Shown: positions 1-12,391, counted from the first letter of the stretch. The stretch is DNA of 64,000 nucleotides from Serripes groenlandicus (GCA_031761405.1 JASEVX010000005.1:38487590-38551589); one strand, 5' to 3'. The notes: generated by a model from the sequence alone, not told the origin. Numbers and translations: made by a program.

Positions 1-1088
1 GCAACTATGACGTCATCCCTATTACGTCATCAACAGAAAACATTACAGTTACAGTTACAAGTAGCTGTAGATTCAAACTAAATCAACTAAATCGCGGCCA
101 CATCCTGGTCTTTGACGCGGCTGTCCGATAGTGGCCTGCTGGTGAGTATTTGTTATCGTTTATTATATAAGAAGTATATTATAGTTGGCGGATGGCGAAC
201 ATTAAGCTTCCTGAACATAATAAAATTAGGCTATCTAAATAGATTTAAGATAAAAAAACAACGGTGAAAACTAATTGCAAATCCCACCGCAATTGAAAAT
301 GGATACTTGTAAATTGATAGATCTGGAGTATTCATACATAACAAGTGAATTCTGTTTAAAATAATGTCATTTCCAGACTTTTCACTATTTCGAAACATAC
401 GAGAAATTTCAAACGGTTAATTCGTTTTTGGAAATATATTAAAAGCTTTAGGTTTTGGAATACACTGAAGAAACATAAAATTAATGATTTATACATGTCA
501 AATTATTTACAGTAACACGGATAGCCTTACTTGTGTTATGTTTAGATAATTGTATACGACGTGTTAGGCCAACACTTTTTCCCCTATTTTTGTTTTGTGT
601 TTAACATATTTTTTGAATAAAACCTTGTAGACATAGAAACGATACAGGCCTGAACATGAGAAATAATCAAATATCTAGCGTATGATCAACATTTAATAAG
701 TAGAGCTACTGTATAGATTAAGGAAAGGAAAACAATTTTATACAATAAATAGAATCCGCACTACTCTCGATATGTTAAATTGCCTGACTCTCGTAAACGT
801 TAGACCGGGATTTTAATGAACTACTTTAAATGCAATACAGCGAACTAAAACAATGGTTAAAAAATTGTCAGGCGATAATAATGGTTTAGGTATATTAATC
901 CTACGTGCCTAACCCAACACACCTGCAATAACAAAACAGGCACATGCCATACCATGGGAATGTACTCTTCGAAGACTTCTTGTCAAACTATACATTATTA
1001 TCACTTTCAACACGTATCTTTAATTAGAGATCTACACGTAGAAGATGTGAGTAGTGGGTTGAACTGTGTAAGTCCACCTCGTGAGCCC

Positions 1089-1326
1089 TTAACCCTTTTC
1101 CCACATATAGAACGCTTTTTGCACCAGTAGACACTTTATGGTACATTGTGACCAAAAGGAGAAAGTTGCTTAAAATGAGCAATTCTCCGATGATTTTGAA
1201 CAATGTTTTCAAACTCTATTCAAATAATTACGCTTTCATATTATTATAGAAATTTCCCCACGTTGTTGTATAATGGTGTTCAAAGTAATTCCTACTGCAA
1301 GTTTGTTGTATGTGGGAAAATGTTAT
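1089..1326. mobile_element. TTAA-MITE, decayed, first copy
   Basis: Starts TTAACCCTTTTCCCACATAT and ends TGTGGGAAAATGTTA. The central AGAAAGTTGCTTAAAATGAG-type hairpin is damaged by indels. Allelic to 6868-7099. Confidence 0.75.
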
Positions 1327-2019
1327 ATAAGATTTATGACGTACTATATGAGTTTTATAGGCCAAGTTAAAGTTGAAGGTATAGGCGATATATATCAAAA
1401 TTGTTTGACAACGCTCAGACTTAATCCAGACTTTCGTCTTTAAAGGATTATAAGGACGCTCAGGCTCAAAATGTACGATTTTTTTCTATGAATTAATTCA
1501 GATTGATTTAGTAGTTTCCACGTGTATTTTATAATACACGTTTTATTACACTACACAAGAACATGCATTTGATACATAATCAATTTAAAATTTATAACGA
1601 AACTGTTAGGAATATCAGTTCAAAGTCATTGCATAACTGCTTCAAACAAATATGTTTTGCAATTAGTTGAAGGCAATTGAGATATATTGCACATCTGCCC
1701 GGTTTTGCAGATAATTTTATACATAGTATTCTAATATCTGACTTGAATTCAAATTTAAAAAAAAAGACTCTGATCTTAGGCTTACTGAACAAATATATGT
1801 TATTGTAAGAGGACAAATATATATTTTTTTTTATAATTTTTTTAATCAAAAGGCATATCCTGGCAATCTGAACTGGCTCTGCACATTTTGGGCTCACTTG
1901 TCATTAGCTTCTTTCTGTAAGGCAATTTTCATTTGGATCCAAATCAAATATTGCAGTTAAGAGACAATTGAAACACTTCGTATATAATAATGCCCCCCCT
2001 CCCCTTCCTTCAAGCGAAA

Positions 2020-2080
2020 CTAATATTATTGGATCTGACGTAATGTATCGGCCTGTCCGCGCAGGCTAATCCGGTAATTT
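2020..2080. mobile_element. Collapsed stub of the GAGCCGT palindromic MITE
   Basis: Only the CGCGCAGGCTAATCC part of the element remains here. The allelic position 7802-8060 holds the whole element. Loss centred on a strong palindrome suggests a sequencing or assembly dropout, or a real excision polymorphism. Confidence 0.6.
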
Positions 2081-2490
2081 AATCTAATCTCTCGAACCTC
2101 AAAGATACCAGCTCGAACCCATAGTTTATAGTGTTAACAATTATAACTGACCAAATTACATATTGTGCGATATCACCCTGAACATATATATATGCGTCAC
2201 GCCACACGAAATTTCGACATTCGGACGGTACGAAGTCCGGCCAACGACTTAACGATCCAATTGGCATCATGTTATAGTTAGTTGTTGGACAGGACCTGGG
2301 GCCGTATTCACCAAACTTTCAACTTGGACGACTTAGGGGTTGGTGAATACGGACCCAGTTATTCTCCAGACGCCTAGATGGCGAACAGCAAGAACCGGAT
2401 CAGACTCACACTGATACGCAGGGTGATCCTAAAATCTTACCTAGTTCGTCAAGAACCCGAAAGTCTGGGTTTTCGATTTGCGTGGTGTCG

Positions 2491-2824
2491 AGTCCCGGTA
2501 GCTCAGTCGGTAAACGGACGCGGGCTGTCAATCCCAGGGGTTGTGAGTTCGATATCCCGCTCGGCCAAACTTTCTTTCCGACGTTTGACAAAAGTCATTG
2601 CGACATGCTTCATCATTCGACTTCCCACCAATGGGCTAAGTTCTGTGTGAAAAAAAAGCAGCCAGTTGCTTGGGAAGATTGTTGTGTAGGAGGTTATTGG
2701 ATGTGAGAAAATCAGGAAACACATGATGTAGTGTGAACTTTCCGCCGTAATATGAACTGAGAAATTGTTAAAAACAACGGCGTTAAACCCCAATCAATCA
2801 ATCAATACAATCAATCAATCAATC
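2491..2824 (+). mobile_element. tRNA-derived SINE, (AATC)n-tailed family
   Basis: The head has a pol III A-box-like GGTAGCTCAGTCGGTAA and a B-box-like GTGAGTTCGATATCCC. The body is about 230 bp with AGCAGCCAGTTGCTTGG, and the tail is GTTAAACCCC followed by AATC repeats. Same family as 8517-8822, 13036-13279, 20241-20536 and 43335-43572. Indels in this copy come from the low-quality duplicate contig. Confidence 0.85.
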
Positions 2825-3347
2825 GAGACTGTTGTGGCCAACTTAGTGTTAATGGCTATGAACATGCTCATTCACCGGTTAAAAGCGAACCGTTGCGAAT
2901 AATATTTAAACCTTGTTAACCAATTGAAATCTGAATTGACAATGACCTTTGGCCTGAATAAGGACTTTACCCGCGAACCGAAAATAAAACATGATTTAAA
3001 AACGACTATCAATTATACCGTCTTTTCCCATTCTTCGATCCGGGAGTCGTCCTAGTTCTGATCCGATGGTTGAAAAAAGTCATTGTTGCGTCTTAAGCCC
3101 TTAACCTTTAAATTTTGAGAAGGTAATCCAATGAGTTGAGTTCCATTAATTTTGTGTGGAGTACCCTTTGTTCCCATAGATAAGGAAAATATATATGGTT
3201 AGTTTAGTGAATTGACCACGGTGAAATCTATAACTGAAATCCTAGCGAGAAACAGCGTTAAACTTCAAACCAATTCTTCCTAAAATGATTACCTGCATTT
3301 GCTTCACAACCAAGTCATGATAAGCTTACAACCCGAGATTAAATATG

Positions 3348-3591
3348 AACCCTTTCCCTCATTTTTTTTTTATATACGCTTTCTGATGCCTCTGCAGCAG
3401 ACGCCCTATGGAAAACATAGTGACAAAAGAAGAAATTGCTCAAAGACGAGCAATTTTCTCCTTTTTCCACAATGTTTTCTACTTTTAGTTCAAGGTTATC
3501 CATTCAATATAGAGAGTTTCTATTGTCTTGACAAAATATGTTCAAAGTCGTCTGCTGCAGATTTTGTTTTGTATGAAGGGAAATGTGTTAA
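3348..3591. mobile_element. TTAA-MITE, first copy
   Basis: Ends are GAACCCTTTCCCTC and GAAGGGAAATGTGTTA. The centre holds a GAAGAAATTGC / GCAATTTTCTC hairpin, flanked by the GTCGTCTGCTGCAGA motif. Allele of 9315-9544. Confidence 0.8.
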
Positions 3592-4203
3592 AACATACCA
3601 ACACTAAAGCTTGAGGTATCATAACGTTACTTAGAAGCTATGTCGTTCATCAGAAACAATGGGTTAATGCTGTTAACAAGGTCTGAAAGCCAGATCTGGA
3701 TTGGTCTGCATTGGTACTCATTGCAACATGTTTCAAAATGGCGTCCTGCTGGCTGATGCATCAATCTGCTGCTGCAATCTTGTCAAAAGGGTTAAATTTG
3801 CCAACCTGTTGCACGAATAATACAAAGCGTGCAGTAAAGAGGGATGGCTTTTCTAATTCCTGTGTTTTATTTCAATCACACAGCACAGTCGCTGCAGTCC
3901 GGCGTAAAAGTTCTAGTTTTATTCGTATGACATTTTGCATGTTTTTACAGGTCAACGACACTTATGCATGCAATAAACAACATGTTATAGTCAGTGGTTG
4001 GTCAGATCTGTTCTCACGGAGAATACTTGGGGTATTTGATAATATAAGCCTAGATAACGAGTTGCCCCCCCTACAGTTAACTTTAGGTAACCATATATTT
4101 AACTACTATATTGCGAATATTCTAGTTCCTTCCGTATAACTGTTTTTATGTATTGTCCAGCGTAGATGCAGCATAGCCACTCTTTTCGCCTGACGTGCTA
4201 ATA

Positions 4204-4461
4204 TGGCTGTCCCGCGAGAGAACCAACATTATGGTCCCAGCGTAATGTATCGTATCCAGATCAGCCTGCGCAAGTCAGCGCAGACTGACTCCGGGCCGAC
4301 ACATTCCATCTCAGGGCTATTAGTAGTAATGATTCCTGAAATAGAAAATCCACAGGACGCGAAAGTGTTTGTCCGGGTAAGCCTGTGCGGCAATGCTTAT
4401 GATGATCCGGATCGATACTTTACGCAGGAGGCCATAATGTTGGTTTTCTGCGGAACGCTAA
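4204..4461. mobile_element. Palindrome-rich MITE, degraded allele
   Basis: Indel-ridden counterpart of 10131-10375, with GGCTGTCCCGCGAGAG at the left and GGTTTTCTGCGGAACG at the right, close to the contig end. Confidence 0.75.
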
Positions 4462-4519
4462 TTATGATCTTTAAAGCCTTTGAATTGGTGGCTTGATAGA
4501 AGTACTATAGGCGATAATG

Positions 4520-4719
4520 NNNNNNNNNNNNNNNNNNNNNNNNNNNNNNNNNNNNNNNNNNNNNNNNNNNNNNNNNNNNNNNNNNNNNNNNNNNNNNNNN
4601 NNNNNNNNNNNNNNNNNNNNNNNNNNNNNNNNNNNNNNNNNNNNNNNNNNNNNNNNNNNNNNNNNNNNNNNNNNNNNNNNNNNNNNNNNNNNNNNNNNNN
4701 NNNNNNNNNNNNNNNNNNN
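4520..4719. other. 200-bp assembly gap (N run)
   Basis: Exactly 200 consecutive N. A round number like this is a placeholder written by scaffolding software, not a measured gap length. Confidence 0.99.
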
Positions 4720-5645
4720 GTATTATAATCTAAACTTTCTAACATTAGAACGGAATTCAAGACTGTTTGACGTCTCATGGAGATGACATTGGTTTTTCAT
4801 TCTCGAGAAGACATGTATACATTGCCAAACATTTTTATGGGTATCGGTCACCTAGCCAGTGTGTGTAAAATAGACATACCGATTATGACCTTAGATGACG
4901 AGAGAAATACATGTTTTTTGTAAAATCCTACGATGGGTATACCATACACAGGAGGCATCTGATAAAATTAAGTTCGAAAAGAAAATGTATTTGGACGAAT
5001 TTATTACAATAGCTTAATACAACGTGAAAAATGCCTTTGAAATAACAAAACATTTACATTTTGAATATATTTCCCACATAAATCTTTCACGAACGTGGTA
5101 AAGGTTCAGTAAAAAAATTGATCCAGCGGCCTAGTGATGTAACCATTTTATCAGCAGGATCCTTAGCCTTCCAAAGTACGTTTCCCAAATGGTGTCTGTT
5201 TCTAACTTAATTCGTGTTCTTTTTATCCTTAGGAATACTAATTCGGAGAAATAGAATACATGTCCTTAGAGTGCATCTATAATTGAAATCGACTGACATA
5301 TCAAAGAGAAAGGTTCACAATTTTATATATTTATGTTCGTCTTAGAACCCGGTTTTGTCCAAAAACCGTTGGTTTACAACAAATGAGACGAAAGGTTTCA
5401 GGAAATCAAGAATACCAAATGTATGCTGTCGTCTGCTCTTGTCCTTCAAAGTTTACACCTAGTGTCTGGATATACTTAACAGGATCACGGAAGGAAAGAC
5501 GGGAATATGTTGTGCTGTTGGTCGAAAAAGGGTGGCAGAGATTTGTACGTATGACTCTTGCCGTGTTCTGTCTTCTGTAACCTTGGTCAACTTTTACTAG
5601 ATTTTACGTGACTTCAAAGTAATAATAATAACAATAATAATAACG

Positions 5646-5691
<46 letters not shown>

Positions 5692-5825
5692 GTACTACTT
5701 CGCATAAAGCTTACAGGCAAGGCTTATCGATTAGATGCATGCATTCCTTTTATTATAGCGATTATTGCGCGTCATAGTTTTGCGGGAAAACACTAATTAG
5801 ATAAATGCGAAGGTAACGTGCGCGC
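4720..5825. other. Unique non-coding stretch at the start of the second contig
   Basis: About 1.1 kb with no convincing coding region, no terminal inverted repeats and no match to other parts of the window. It should correspond to sequence lying upstream of position 1 if the two contigs overlap. It contains a trinucleotide microsatellite at 5621-5691. Confidence 0.6.
5621..5691. repeat. (AAT)n microsatellite
   Basis: About 71 bp of AAT repeats with two interruptions (AAC and CGAT) near the left end. It is perfect from about 5651 onward. Confidence 0.97.
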
Positions 5826-6867
5826 GCCAACTATGACGTCATCCCTATTACGTCATCAACAGAAAAACATTACAGTTACAGTTACAAGTAAGTGTAGATT
5901 CAAACTAAATCAACTAAATCGCGGACATCCTGTCTTTGACGCGGCTGTCCTTAGTGGCCTGCTGGTGAGTATTTGTTATCGTTTATATATAAGAAGTATA
6001 TTATAGTTGGCGGAGGCGAACATTAAGCTTCCGAACAAAATAAAATTAGGCTATCTAAATAGATTTAACGATAAAAAAAAACGTGAAAACTAATGCAATC
6101 CACTGCAATTGAAAATGTATACTTGTATTTGATAGATCTGGATATTCATACAAAACAAGTGAATTCTGTTTAAAATAATGTCAATTCCCGACTTTTCAAT
6201 ATTCGAAACATACGAGAAATTTCAAACGGTTAATTCGTTTTGGAAAAATATTAAAAGCTTTGGTTTGGAAACAATGAAGAAACATAAATTAATGATTTAT
6301 ACATGTCAAATATTTACAGTAACACGATAGCCTACTTGTGTTTAGTTTATATAATTGTATACGAACGTGGTAGGCCTACACTTTTCCCCTCTTTTTTGTT
6401 TTGTGTTTAATATATTTTTTTATAAAACCTTGTAGACATAGAAACGATACAGGCCTGAACATGAGAAATAATCAAATATCTAGCGTATTATCAACGTTTA
6501 ATAAGTAAGCTATGTAGATTAAAAGGAAAATTGAAACATATTTATACAAAAAAAGAATCCGCACTCTCTCGATATTTAAATTGCTGACTCTCGTAAAACG
6601 TTTGACCGGGATTTTAATGAACTAATTTAAATGCAATACAGCGAACTAAAACAATGGTTAGAACGTGTCAGCGATATAATGGTTAGGTATATTAATCCAC
6701 GGCTAAACCCAACACACTGCATAACAAAACAGGCACACCATACCATGGCATGCAGTTTCGAAGTTTGTCAAAGTCATTATTATCACTTTCAACACGTATC
6801 TTTAATAGAGATATACACGTAGACGATATGAGGAGTGGTTGCAAGTGTAAGTCCACCTCATGACCCC

Positions 6868-7099
6868 TTAAATCCTTTCCCACATATAGACGCATTTTGT
6901 CACCAGTAGAACACGTTATGGAAACATTGTGACAAAAGGAGAAGTTGCTTAATGAGCAATTTCTCATTTTGGAACAATGTTTTCAACTCTGTTCAATAAT
7001 TACGCTTTCATAGCCTACTATTATAGAAATTTCCCACGTTGTTGCATAATGGTGTTCAAAGTAATCTGCTGCAAGTTTGCTGTATGTGGGAAAAGGTTA
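6868..7099. mobile_element. TTAA-MITE, second copy
   Basis: Begins TTAAATCCTTTCCCACATAT and ends TGTGGGAAAAGGTTAG, with the central hairpin GGAGAAGTTGC / GCAATTTCTC. It is the cleaner allele of 1089-1326. Confidence 0.8.
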
Positions 7100-7801
7100 G
7101 ACAAGATATATATGACGTAGCTATATGGTTTTATAGCCAAGTTAAAGTTGAAGGGTAGAGCGATATATATCAAAATTGTTTTACAACGCTCAGACTTAAA
7201 TCCAGACTTTAGTCTTTAAAGGATTAAAGGACGCTCAGCTCAAAATGTAAGATTTTTTTCTATGAATTAATCAGATTGATTTAGTAGTTTCCACGTGTAT
7301 TTTATAATACACGTTTTATTACACTACACAAGAACATGCATTTGATACATAATCAATTTTAAATTTATAACGAAACTGTTTGGAAATCGTCAAATCATTG
7401 CATAACTGCTTCAAACAAATATGTTTTGTATTATTTGAAGGCAATTGAGATATATTGCACATCTGCCGGTTTTGCAGATAATTCATACATGTTATTTCTA
7501 ATTCTGACTTGTATTCAAATTTAAAAAAAAAAGACTCTGATCTTAGCTTACTGAACAAAAATATGTTATTGTAAGAGGCACAAATATATATATTTTTTAT
7601 AATTTAACGGCTCTCTGCAAAATCAACTGTGAATCATTTTCGATCTGTGTAGATCCACATCAAAAGGCATATCCTGGCAATCTGAACTGGCTCTGCACAT
7701 TTTGGCTACTTGTCATTAGCTTCTTTCTGTAAGGCAATTTTCATTTGGATCCAAATCAAATTATGGCGTTAAGAGACAATTGAACACTTCGTATATATAT
7801 A

Positions 7802-8060
7802 AGCCGTTCCACGAGCAAACTTACATTATTGGATCTGCGTAATGTATCGGCCCGGATCAGCCTGCGCAGTCCGCGCAGGCTAATCCGGGCCGACACATTC
7901 CGTCTCAGGTGGATAGAGGTGTAAAGTAATGATTCCTGATACAGAAAATCCACAGAAGGCGAAAAGTGTCTGTCCGGGTTAGCCTGCGCGGCATGCTTAG
8001 ACTGATCCGGGTCGATACTTTACGCGGAGTCAATAAGGTTGGTTTTCTCGTGGAACGGCT
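7802..8060. mobile_element. Palindrome-rich MITE, GAGCCGTTCC ends
   Basis: Terminal inverted repeats AGCCGTTCCACGAG / CTCGTGGAACGGCT enclose two internal palindromes around CAGCCTGCGCAGTCCGCGCA and GGGTTAGCCTGCGCGG. Related copies lie at 10131-10375 and 24439-24593. There is no coding capacity. Confidence 0.85.
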
Positions 8061-8516
8061 CATATGCAGTCATTGCGTCCTCGTATTCTAATCGGGATCT
8101 TCACTGTTCGCTGATAATTTAATCTAATCTTCTCGAAACTCAAAGATGCCAGCTCGAACCATAGTTATAGTGTTAACAATTATAACTGACCAAATTACAT
8201 GGTGCGATATCACCCTGAACATATATATATGCGTCACGCCACACGAAATTCGACATTCGGACGGTATGAAGTCCGGCAACGACTTAACGATCCAATTGCA
8301 TTATGTTATAGTTAGTTGTTGGACCGACCTGGGGCCGTATTCACCAAACTTTCAACTTGGGAACTGAAAGGGTTGGTGAATACGGACCCAGTTATTCTCC
8401 AGACGCCTAGATGGCGAACAGCAAAGAACCGGATCAGACTTCACTGATACGCAGGGTGATCTAAATCTTACCTAGTCGTCAAGACCCGAAAGTCGGTTTT
8501 CGATTTGTGTGGTGTC

Positions 8517-8822
8517 GATTCCGGTAGCTCAGTCGCTAACGACGCGGGCTGTCAATCCAGGGGTTGTGAGTTCGAATCCCGGCTCGGCCAACTTTCTTTC
8601 CGACGTTTGACAAAAGTCATTGCGACATGCTTCATTCGTCTTCCACCAATGGGCTAAGTCTATGTGAAAAAAGCAGCCAGTTGCTTGGGAAGATTGTTGT
8701 GTGGAGTAATGGTGTGAGAAAATCAGGAAACACATGAGTAGATGAACTTGCCGCCGTAATATGACTGAGAAATTGTTAAAAACGGCGTTAAACCCCAATC
8801 AATCAATCAATCAATCAATCGA
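8517..8822 (+). mobile_element. tRNA-derived SINE, (AATC)n-tailed family
   Basis: Clean copy: CCGGTAGCTCAGTCG head, GAGTTCGAATCCCGGCTCGG B-box region and an (AATC)n tail. Allelic counterpart of 2491-2824. Confidence 0.9.
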
Positions 8823-9314
8823 TTGTTGTGGCCAACTTTAGTGTTAAGGCTATGGAACATGCTCATTCACGGTTAAAGCGAACCGTGCAGATTATATTTA
8901 ACCTTGTTTACAATTGAATTTGATTGACAATGACTTTGGCCTGAATCAAGGACATTACCCGCGTACCGAAAATAAAACATGATTTAAACGATATCAATTA
9001 TACCGTCATTTCGATTTCGATCCGGGAGTCGTTAGTTCGATCCGATGGTTGAAAAAAGTCATTGTGCGTCTTAAGCTTAACCTTTAATTGAGAAGGTAAT
9101 CCAATGAGTTGAGCTCATTAATTTTGTGTGGAGTACCCTTTGTTCCCGAGAATAAGGAAATATATATGGTTAGTTTAGTGAATTGACCACCGTGATATCT
9201 ATAACTGAAATACTGCGAGAAACAGCGTTAAACTTCAACCAATTCTTCCTAAAATGATTACCTGCATTTGCTTCACACCAAGTCATGATAAGCATACAAC
9301 CGAGATTAAATATT

Positions 9315-9544
9315 GAACCCTTTCCCTCATATATACGCTTTCTGATGCCTCTGCAGCAGACGCCCTTTTGAAAACATAGTGACAAAAGAAGAAATTGCTC
9401 AAAACGAGCAATTTCTCCTTTTTCCACTATGTTTTCTACTTTTAGTTTTAGGTTATCCATTCAATTATAGAGAGTTTCTATTTCTTGACAAAATATGTTC
9501 AAAGTCGTCTGCTGCAGAATTGTTGTATGAGGGAAAGGGTTAAA
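9315..9544. mobile_element. TTAA-MITE, second copy
   Basis: GAACCCTTTCCCTCATATAC at one end and TATGAGGGAAAGGGTTAA at the other. The left TTAA has mutated to TGAA. Confidence 0.88.
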
Positions 9545-10130
9545 ACATACCAACACTAAGCTTGAGGTACATAACGTTACTTAGAAGCTATGTCGTTCAT
9601 CAGAACAATGGGTTAATGCTGTTAACAAGTCTGAAGCAGATCTGGATTGGTCTGCATTGGTAATCATTGCAACATGTTTCAAAATGGCGTCTGCTGCAGA
9701 TGCATCAAACTGCTGCTGCATCTTGACAAAATGGTTAAATTTGCCAACCTGTTGCACGAATAATACAAAGCGTCAGTAAAGAGGGATGGCTTTCTAATCC
9801 TGTGTTTATTTCAATCAACGCACGTGTCGCATCCGGCGTAAAAGTTCTAGTTTTATTTTGTACGACATTTTGCATGTTTTTAAGTCAAACGACAATTATG
9901 ATGCAATAACAACATGTTATAGTCAGTGGTTGGTCAGATCTGTTCTCCGGAGATTTCTTGGGTATTTGTAATTAAGCCTAGATAACGATGCCAATTACTT
10001 TAGTAACCATATATTTAACTACAATAATTGCGCTATATTCTAGTTCCTTCCGTATAACTGTTTTATGTAATGTCCAGCGTGGATGCAGCAAGCCCCTCTT
10101 TTCGCCTGGCGTGGCTAATATGAGCCGTCC

Positions 10131-10375
10131 CGCGAGAGAACCAACATTATGGTCCCAGCGTAATGTATCGACCCAGATCAGCCTGCGCAGTCCGCGCAGA
10201 CTGATCCGGGCCGACACATTCCATCTCAGGGCGATAGAGTAATGATTCCTGAAATAGAAAATCCACAGGACGCGAAAAGTGTTTGTCCGGGTAAGCCTGT
10301 GCGGCATGCTTATGATGATCCGGATCGATACTTTACGCAGAGGCCATAATGTTGGTTTTCTTGCGGGACGGCTCA
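10131..10375. mobile_element. Palindrome-rich MITE, GAGCCGTCCC ends
   Basis: TGAGCCGTCCCGCGAGAGAA at the left pairs with TTCTTGCGGGACGGCTCA at the right. The internal CAGCCTGCGCAGTCCGCGCA palindrome is intact. Confidence 0.88.
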
Positions 10376-10711
10376 ATTATGATCTTTAAAGCCTTTGATT
10401 GGTGGCTTGATAGAAGTACTATGGCGATATTTCACCCATTTCATCAACTCATGGTAACGAAGCACACACCCTTTTGCTGGTAATAGCTACACGTGTAAAC
10501 CCAGATCAACCTGCGCATTCGCGCGTGTTAACTTGTCTCTGTATATTTCGCCGATTAGTCATAAAAGGTTTTGCACAAACTTTGCTAATTTTGGATCAGA
10601 CCGCGTTGATGTGCCAATTTATCTCTATCTACACTTGTCGAAACATACATATATATATAGATTGGGTTTGCTGTAAGACAGCCCAATTTCTTCCTTTTAC
10701 GTACATCTTTC

Positions 10712-10945
10712 ACGGCTGCGGGAGGTCGTGGGTTCGATCCCTAGCCGTTTCATACCAAACACTTTAAAAATGTAGTAACGGCGGCCCTCCTTGGCGATCA
10801 GGGTTGCTGGGTTACCGTTACGACTGACTGACTGGTATCAGGATAAATGGACCAGTAGTACTGGTAACCAATCCAGGAAACGCCGTGATATAAATGATAA
10901 AATTGTTGAGAGCGGTGTCAATCACGAACCAATCAATCCTGTTAC
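10712..10945 (+). mobile_element. tRNA-derived SINE, second family
   Basis: B-box-like GTGGGTTCGATCCCTAGCCG, then a body with GGGTTGCTGGGTTACCGTTA and GAAACGCCGTGATATAA, and a short CAATC tail. The body matches 12512-12735 and 49618-49872. The A-box part is eroded. Confidence 0.75.
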
Positions 10946-11080
10946 ATATACCGACGATTATTGACTCCTGTACGGCATACGGCATTTGAAAACATTGATG
11001 GGGGAAATAAATCTGCTTAGATAGTATTTAGTGTAGAGATACAACCTCCAGTTCCGAATGTCACGCGTTCGAAACTGGTA

Positions 11081-11310
11081 TTAATCCTTTCCCTCATACG
11101 ACAATTCTGCAGCAGACGACTTTAAACGTATTTTGTCAAAACATAGAAAATCTCTATAATTGAATGGATAACCTATGACTAAAAGTGGAAAACATTGTGA
11201 CAAAAGGAGAAATTGTACGTTTTGTGCAATTTCTTCTTTTGTCACTATGTTTTCAAAAAGCCGTCTGCTGTAGAGGTGTCAGAAAGCGTCTATATGAGGG
11301 AAAGGATTAA
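11081..11310. mobile_element. TTAA-MITE, tandem unit 1
   Basis: TTAATCCTTTCCCTCATACG to TATGAGGGAAAGGATTAA, with hairpin GGAGAAATTGTACGTTTTG / GTGCAATTTCTTC. Confidence 0.93.
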
Positions 11311-11620
11311 TTAATCGGGATTTTCATACTCTATGTGCGGATGCTGATTCGAGTTTTTCAAGAAGTATATCCCGATCATATTATGAATAGATCTACCAGC
11401 TTACAGTTTGGTTCGCAATCGAATTATGAGAAGAAACACATGGGACAAATTTTCATAATTTCAAAATGTTTTGTCATATTTTACTTTCAGTTGTCTAGCT
11501 AGGTTTACTTAATTTTCTTCAAATCTGTTCAATGAGGTAGAATGTAGATAGTATTCTCGGTAATTAATGAAACACCCCCCTTTCTTTCTTGTTATGCAAT
11601 TCGTATTCCAGAATGATCTG

Positions 11621-11851
11621 TTAACCCTTTCCCCTCATACGACAATTCTGCAGCAGACGACTTTAAACGTATTTTGTCAAAACATAGAAAATCTCTATAA
11701 TTGAATGGATAACCTATGACTAAAAGTGGAAATTATTGTGACAAAAGGAGAAATTGTACGTTTTGTGCAATTTCTTCTTTTGTCACTATGTTTTCAAAAA
11801 GCCGTCTGCTGTAGAGGTGTCAGAAAGCGTCTATATGAGGGAAAGGATTAA
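11621..11851. mobile_element. TTAA-MITE, tandem unit 2
   Basis: Nearly identical to the first unit. Left end TTAACCCTTTCCCCTCATAC, right end TATGAGGGAAAGGATTAA. Confidence 0.93.
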
Positions 11852-12161
11852 TTAATCGGGATTTTCATACTCTATGTGCGGATGCTGATTCGAGTTTTTC
11901 AAGAAGTATATCCCGATCATATTATGAATAGATCTACCAGCTTACAGTTTGGTTCGCAATCGAATTATGAGAAGAAACACATGGGACAAATTTTCATAAT
12001 TTCAAAATGTTTTGTCATATTTTACTTTCAGTTGTCTAGCTAGGTTTACTTAATTTTCTTCAAATCTGTTCAATGAGGTAGAATGTAGATAGTATTCTCG
12101 GTAATTAATGAAACACCCCCCTTTCTTTCTTGTTATGCAATTCGTATTCCAGAATGATCTG

Positions 12162-12391
12162 TTAACCCTTTCCCCTCATACGACAATTCTGCAGCAGACG
12201 ACTTTGAACATATTTTGTCAAAAAATGGAAAATCTCTATAATTGAATGGATAACCTATGACGAAAAGTGGAAAACATTGTGTTTAAAGGAGAAATTGCAC
12301 GTTTTGAGCAATTTCTTCTTTTGTCACTATGTTTTCAAAAAGCCGTCTGCTCAGAGGCGTCAGAAAGCGTCTATATTAGGGAAAGGGTTAA
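12162..12391. mobile_element. TTAA-MITE, tandem unit 3
   Basis: TTAACCCTTTCCCCTCATAC to TATTAGGGAAAGGGTTAA. More diverged from the first two than they are from each other. Confidence 0.93.

Larger units (their letters stand above)
1..4519. other. Contig end duplicating 5826-10431 (probable haplotypic or false duplication)
   Basis: This block aligns collinearly with 5826-10431, from the ACTATGACGTCATCC motif at its start to the CTTGATAGAAGTACTAT motif just before the N gap. It differs by very many one-base insertions, mostly in short runs, plus two larger losses: a MITE of about 245 bp reduced to a stub near 2030-2080, and about 55 bp near 1830. I see no gene in it, only copies of MITE and SINE families. 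It ends exactly at the gap, so an unpurged allelic overlap is more likely than a biological tandem duplication. Confidence 0.85.
5826..10431. other. Second copy of the 1-4519 block, continuing into unique sequence
   Basis: This is the counterpart of 1-4519. It keeps an intact palindromic MITE (7802-8060) that is collapsed in the first copy, and it runs on past 10431 into sequence not seen before the gap. It is therefore the better representative of the locus. Confidence 0.85.
11081..12391. repeat. 541-bp tandem duplication carrying a TTAA-MITE (2.4 units)
   Basis: Units begin at 11081, 11621 and 12162. Each starts with a TTAA-MITE. The first two are followed by the same spacer of about 310 bp, running from TTAATCGGGATTTTCATACT to CCAGAATGATCTG, and the third unit is the MITE alone. 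Units 1 and 2 are nearly identical, while the third MITE differs more. This is consistent with unequal exchange between two MITE copies flanking one spacer. Confidence 0.93.

Noticed and set aside
2491..2576. tRNA gene with a good B box
   Set aside because: The acceptor stem does not close, and the same sequence recurs with a 200-bp body and AATC tail at four other sites, so it is a SINE head. The same reasoning applies to 8517, 20241, 27006 and 45697.
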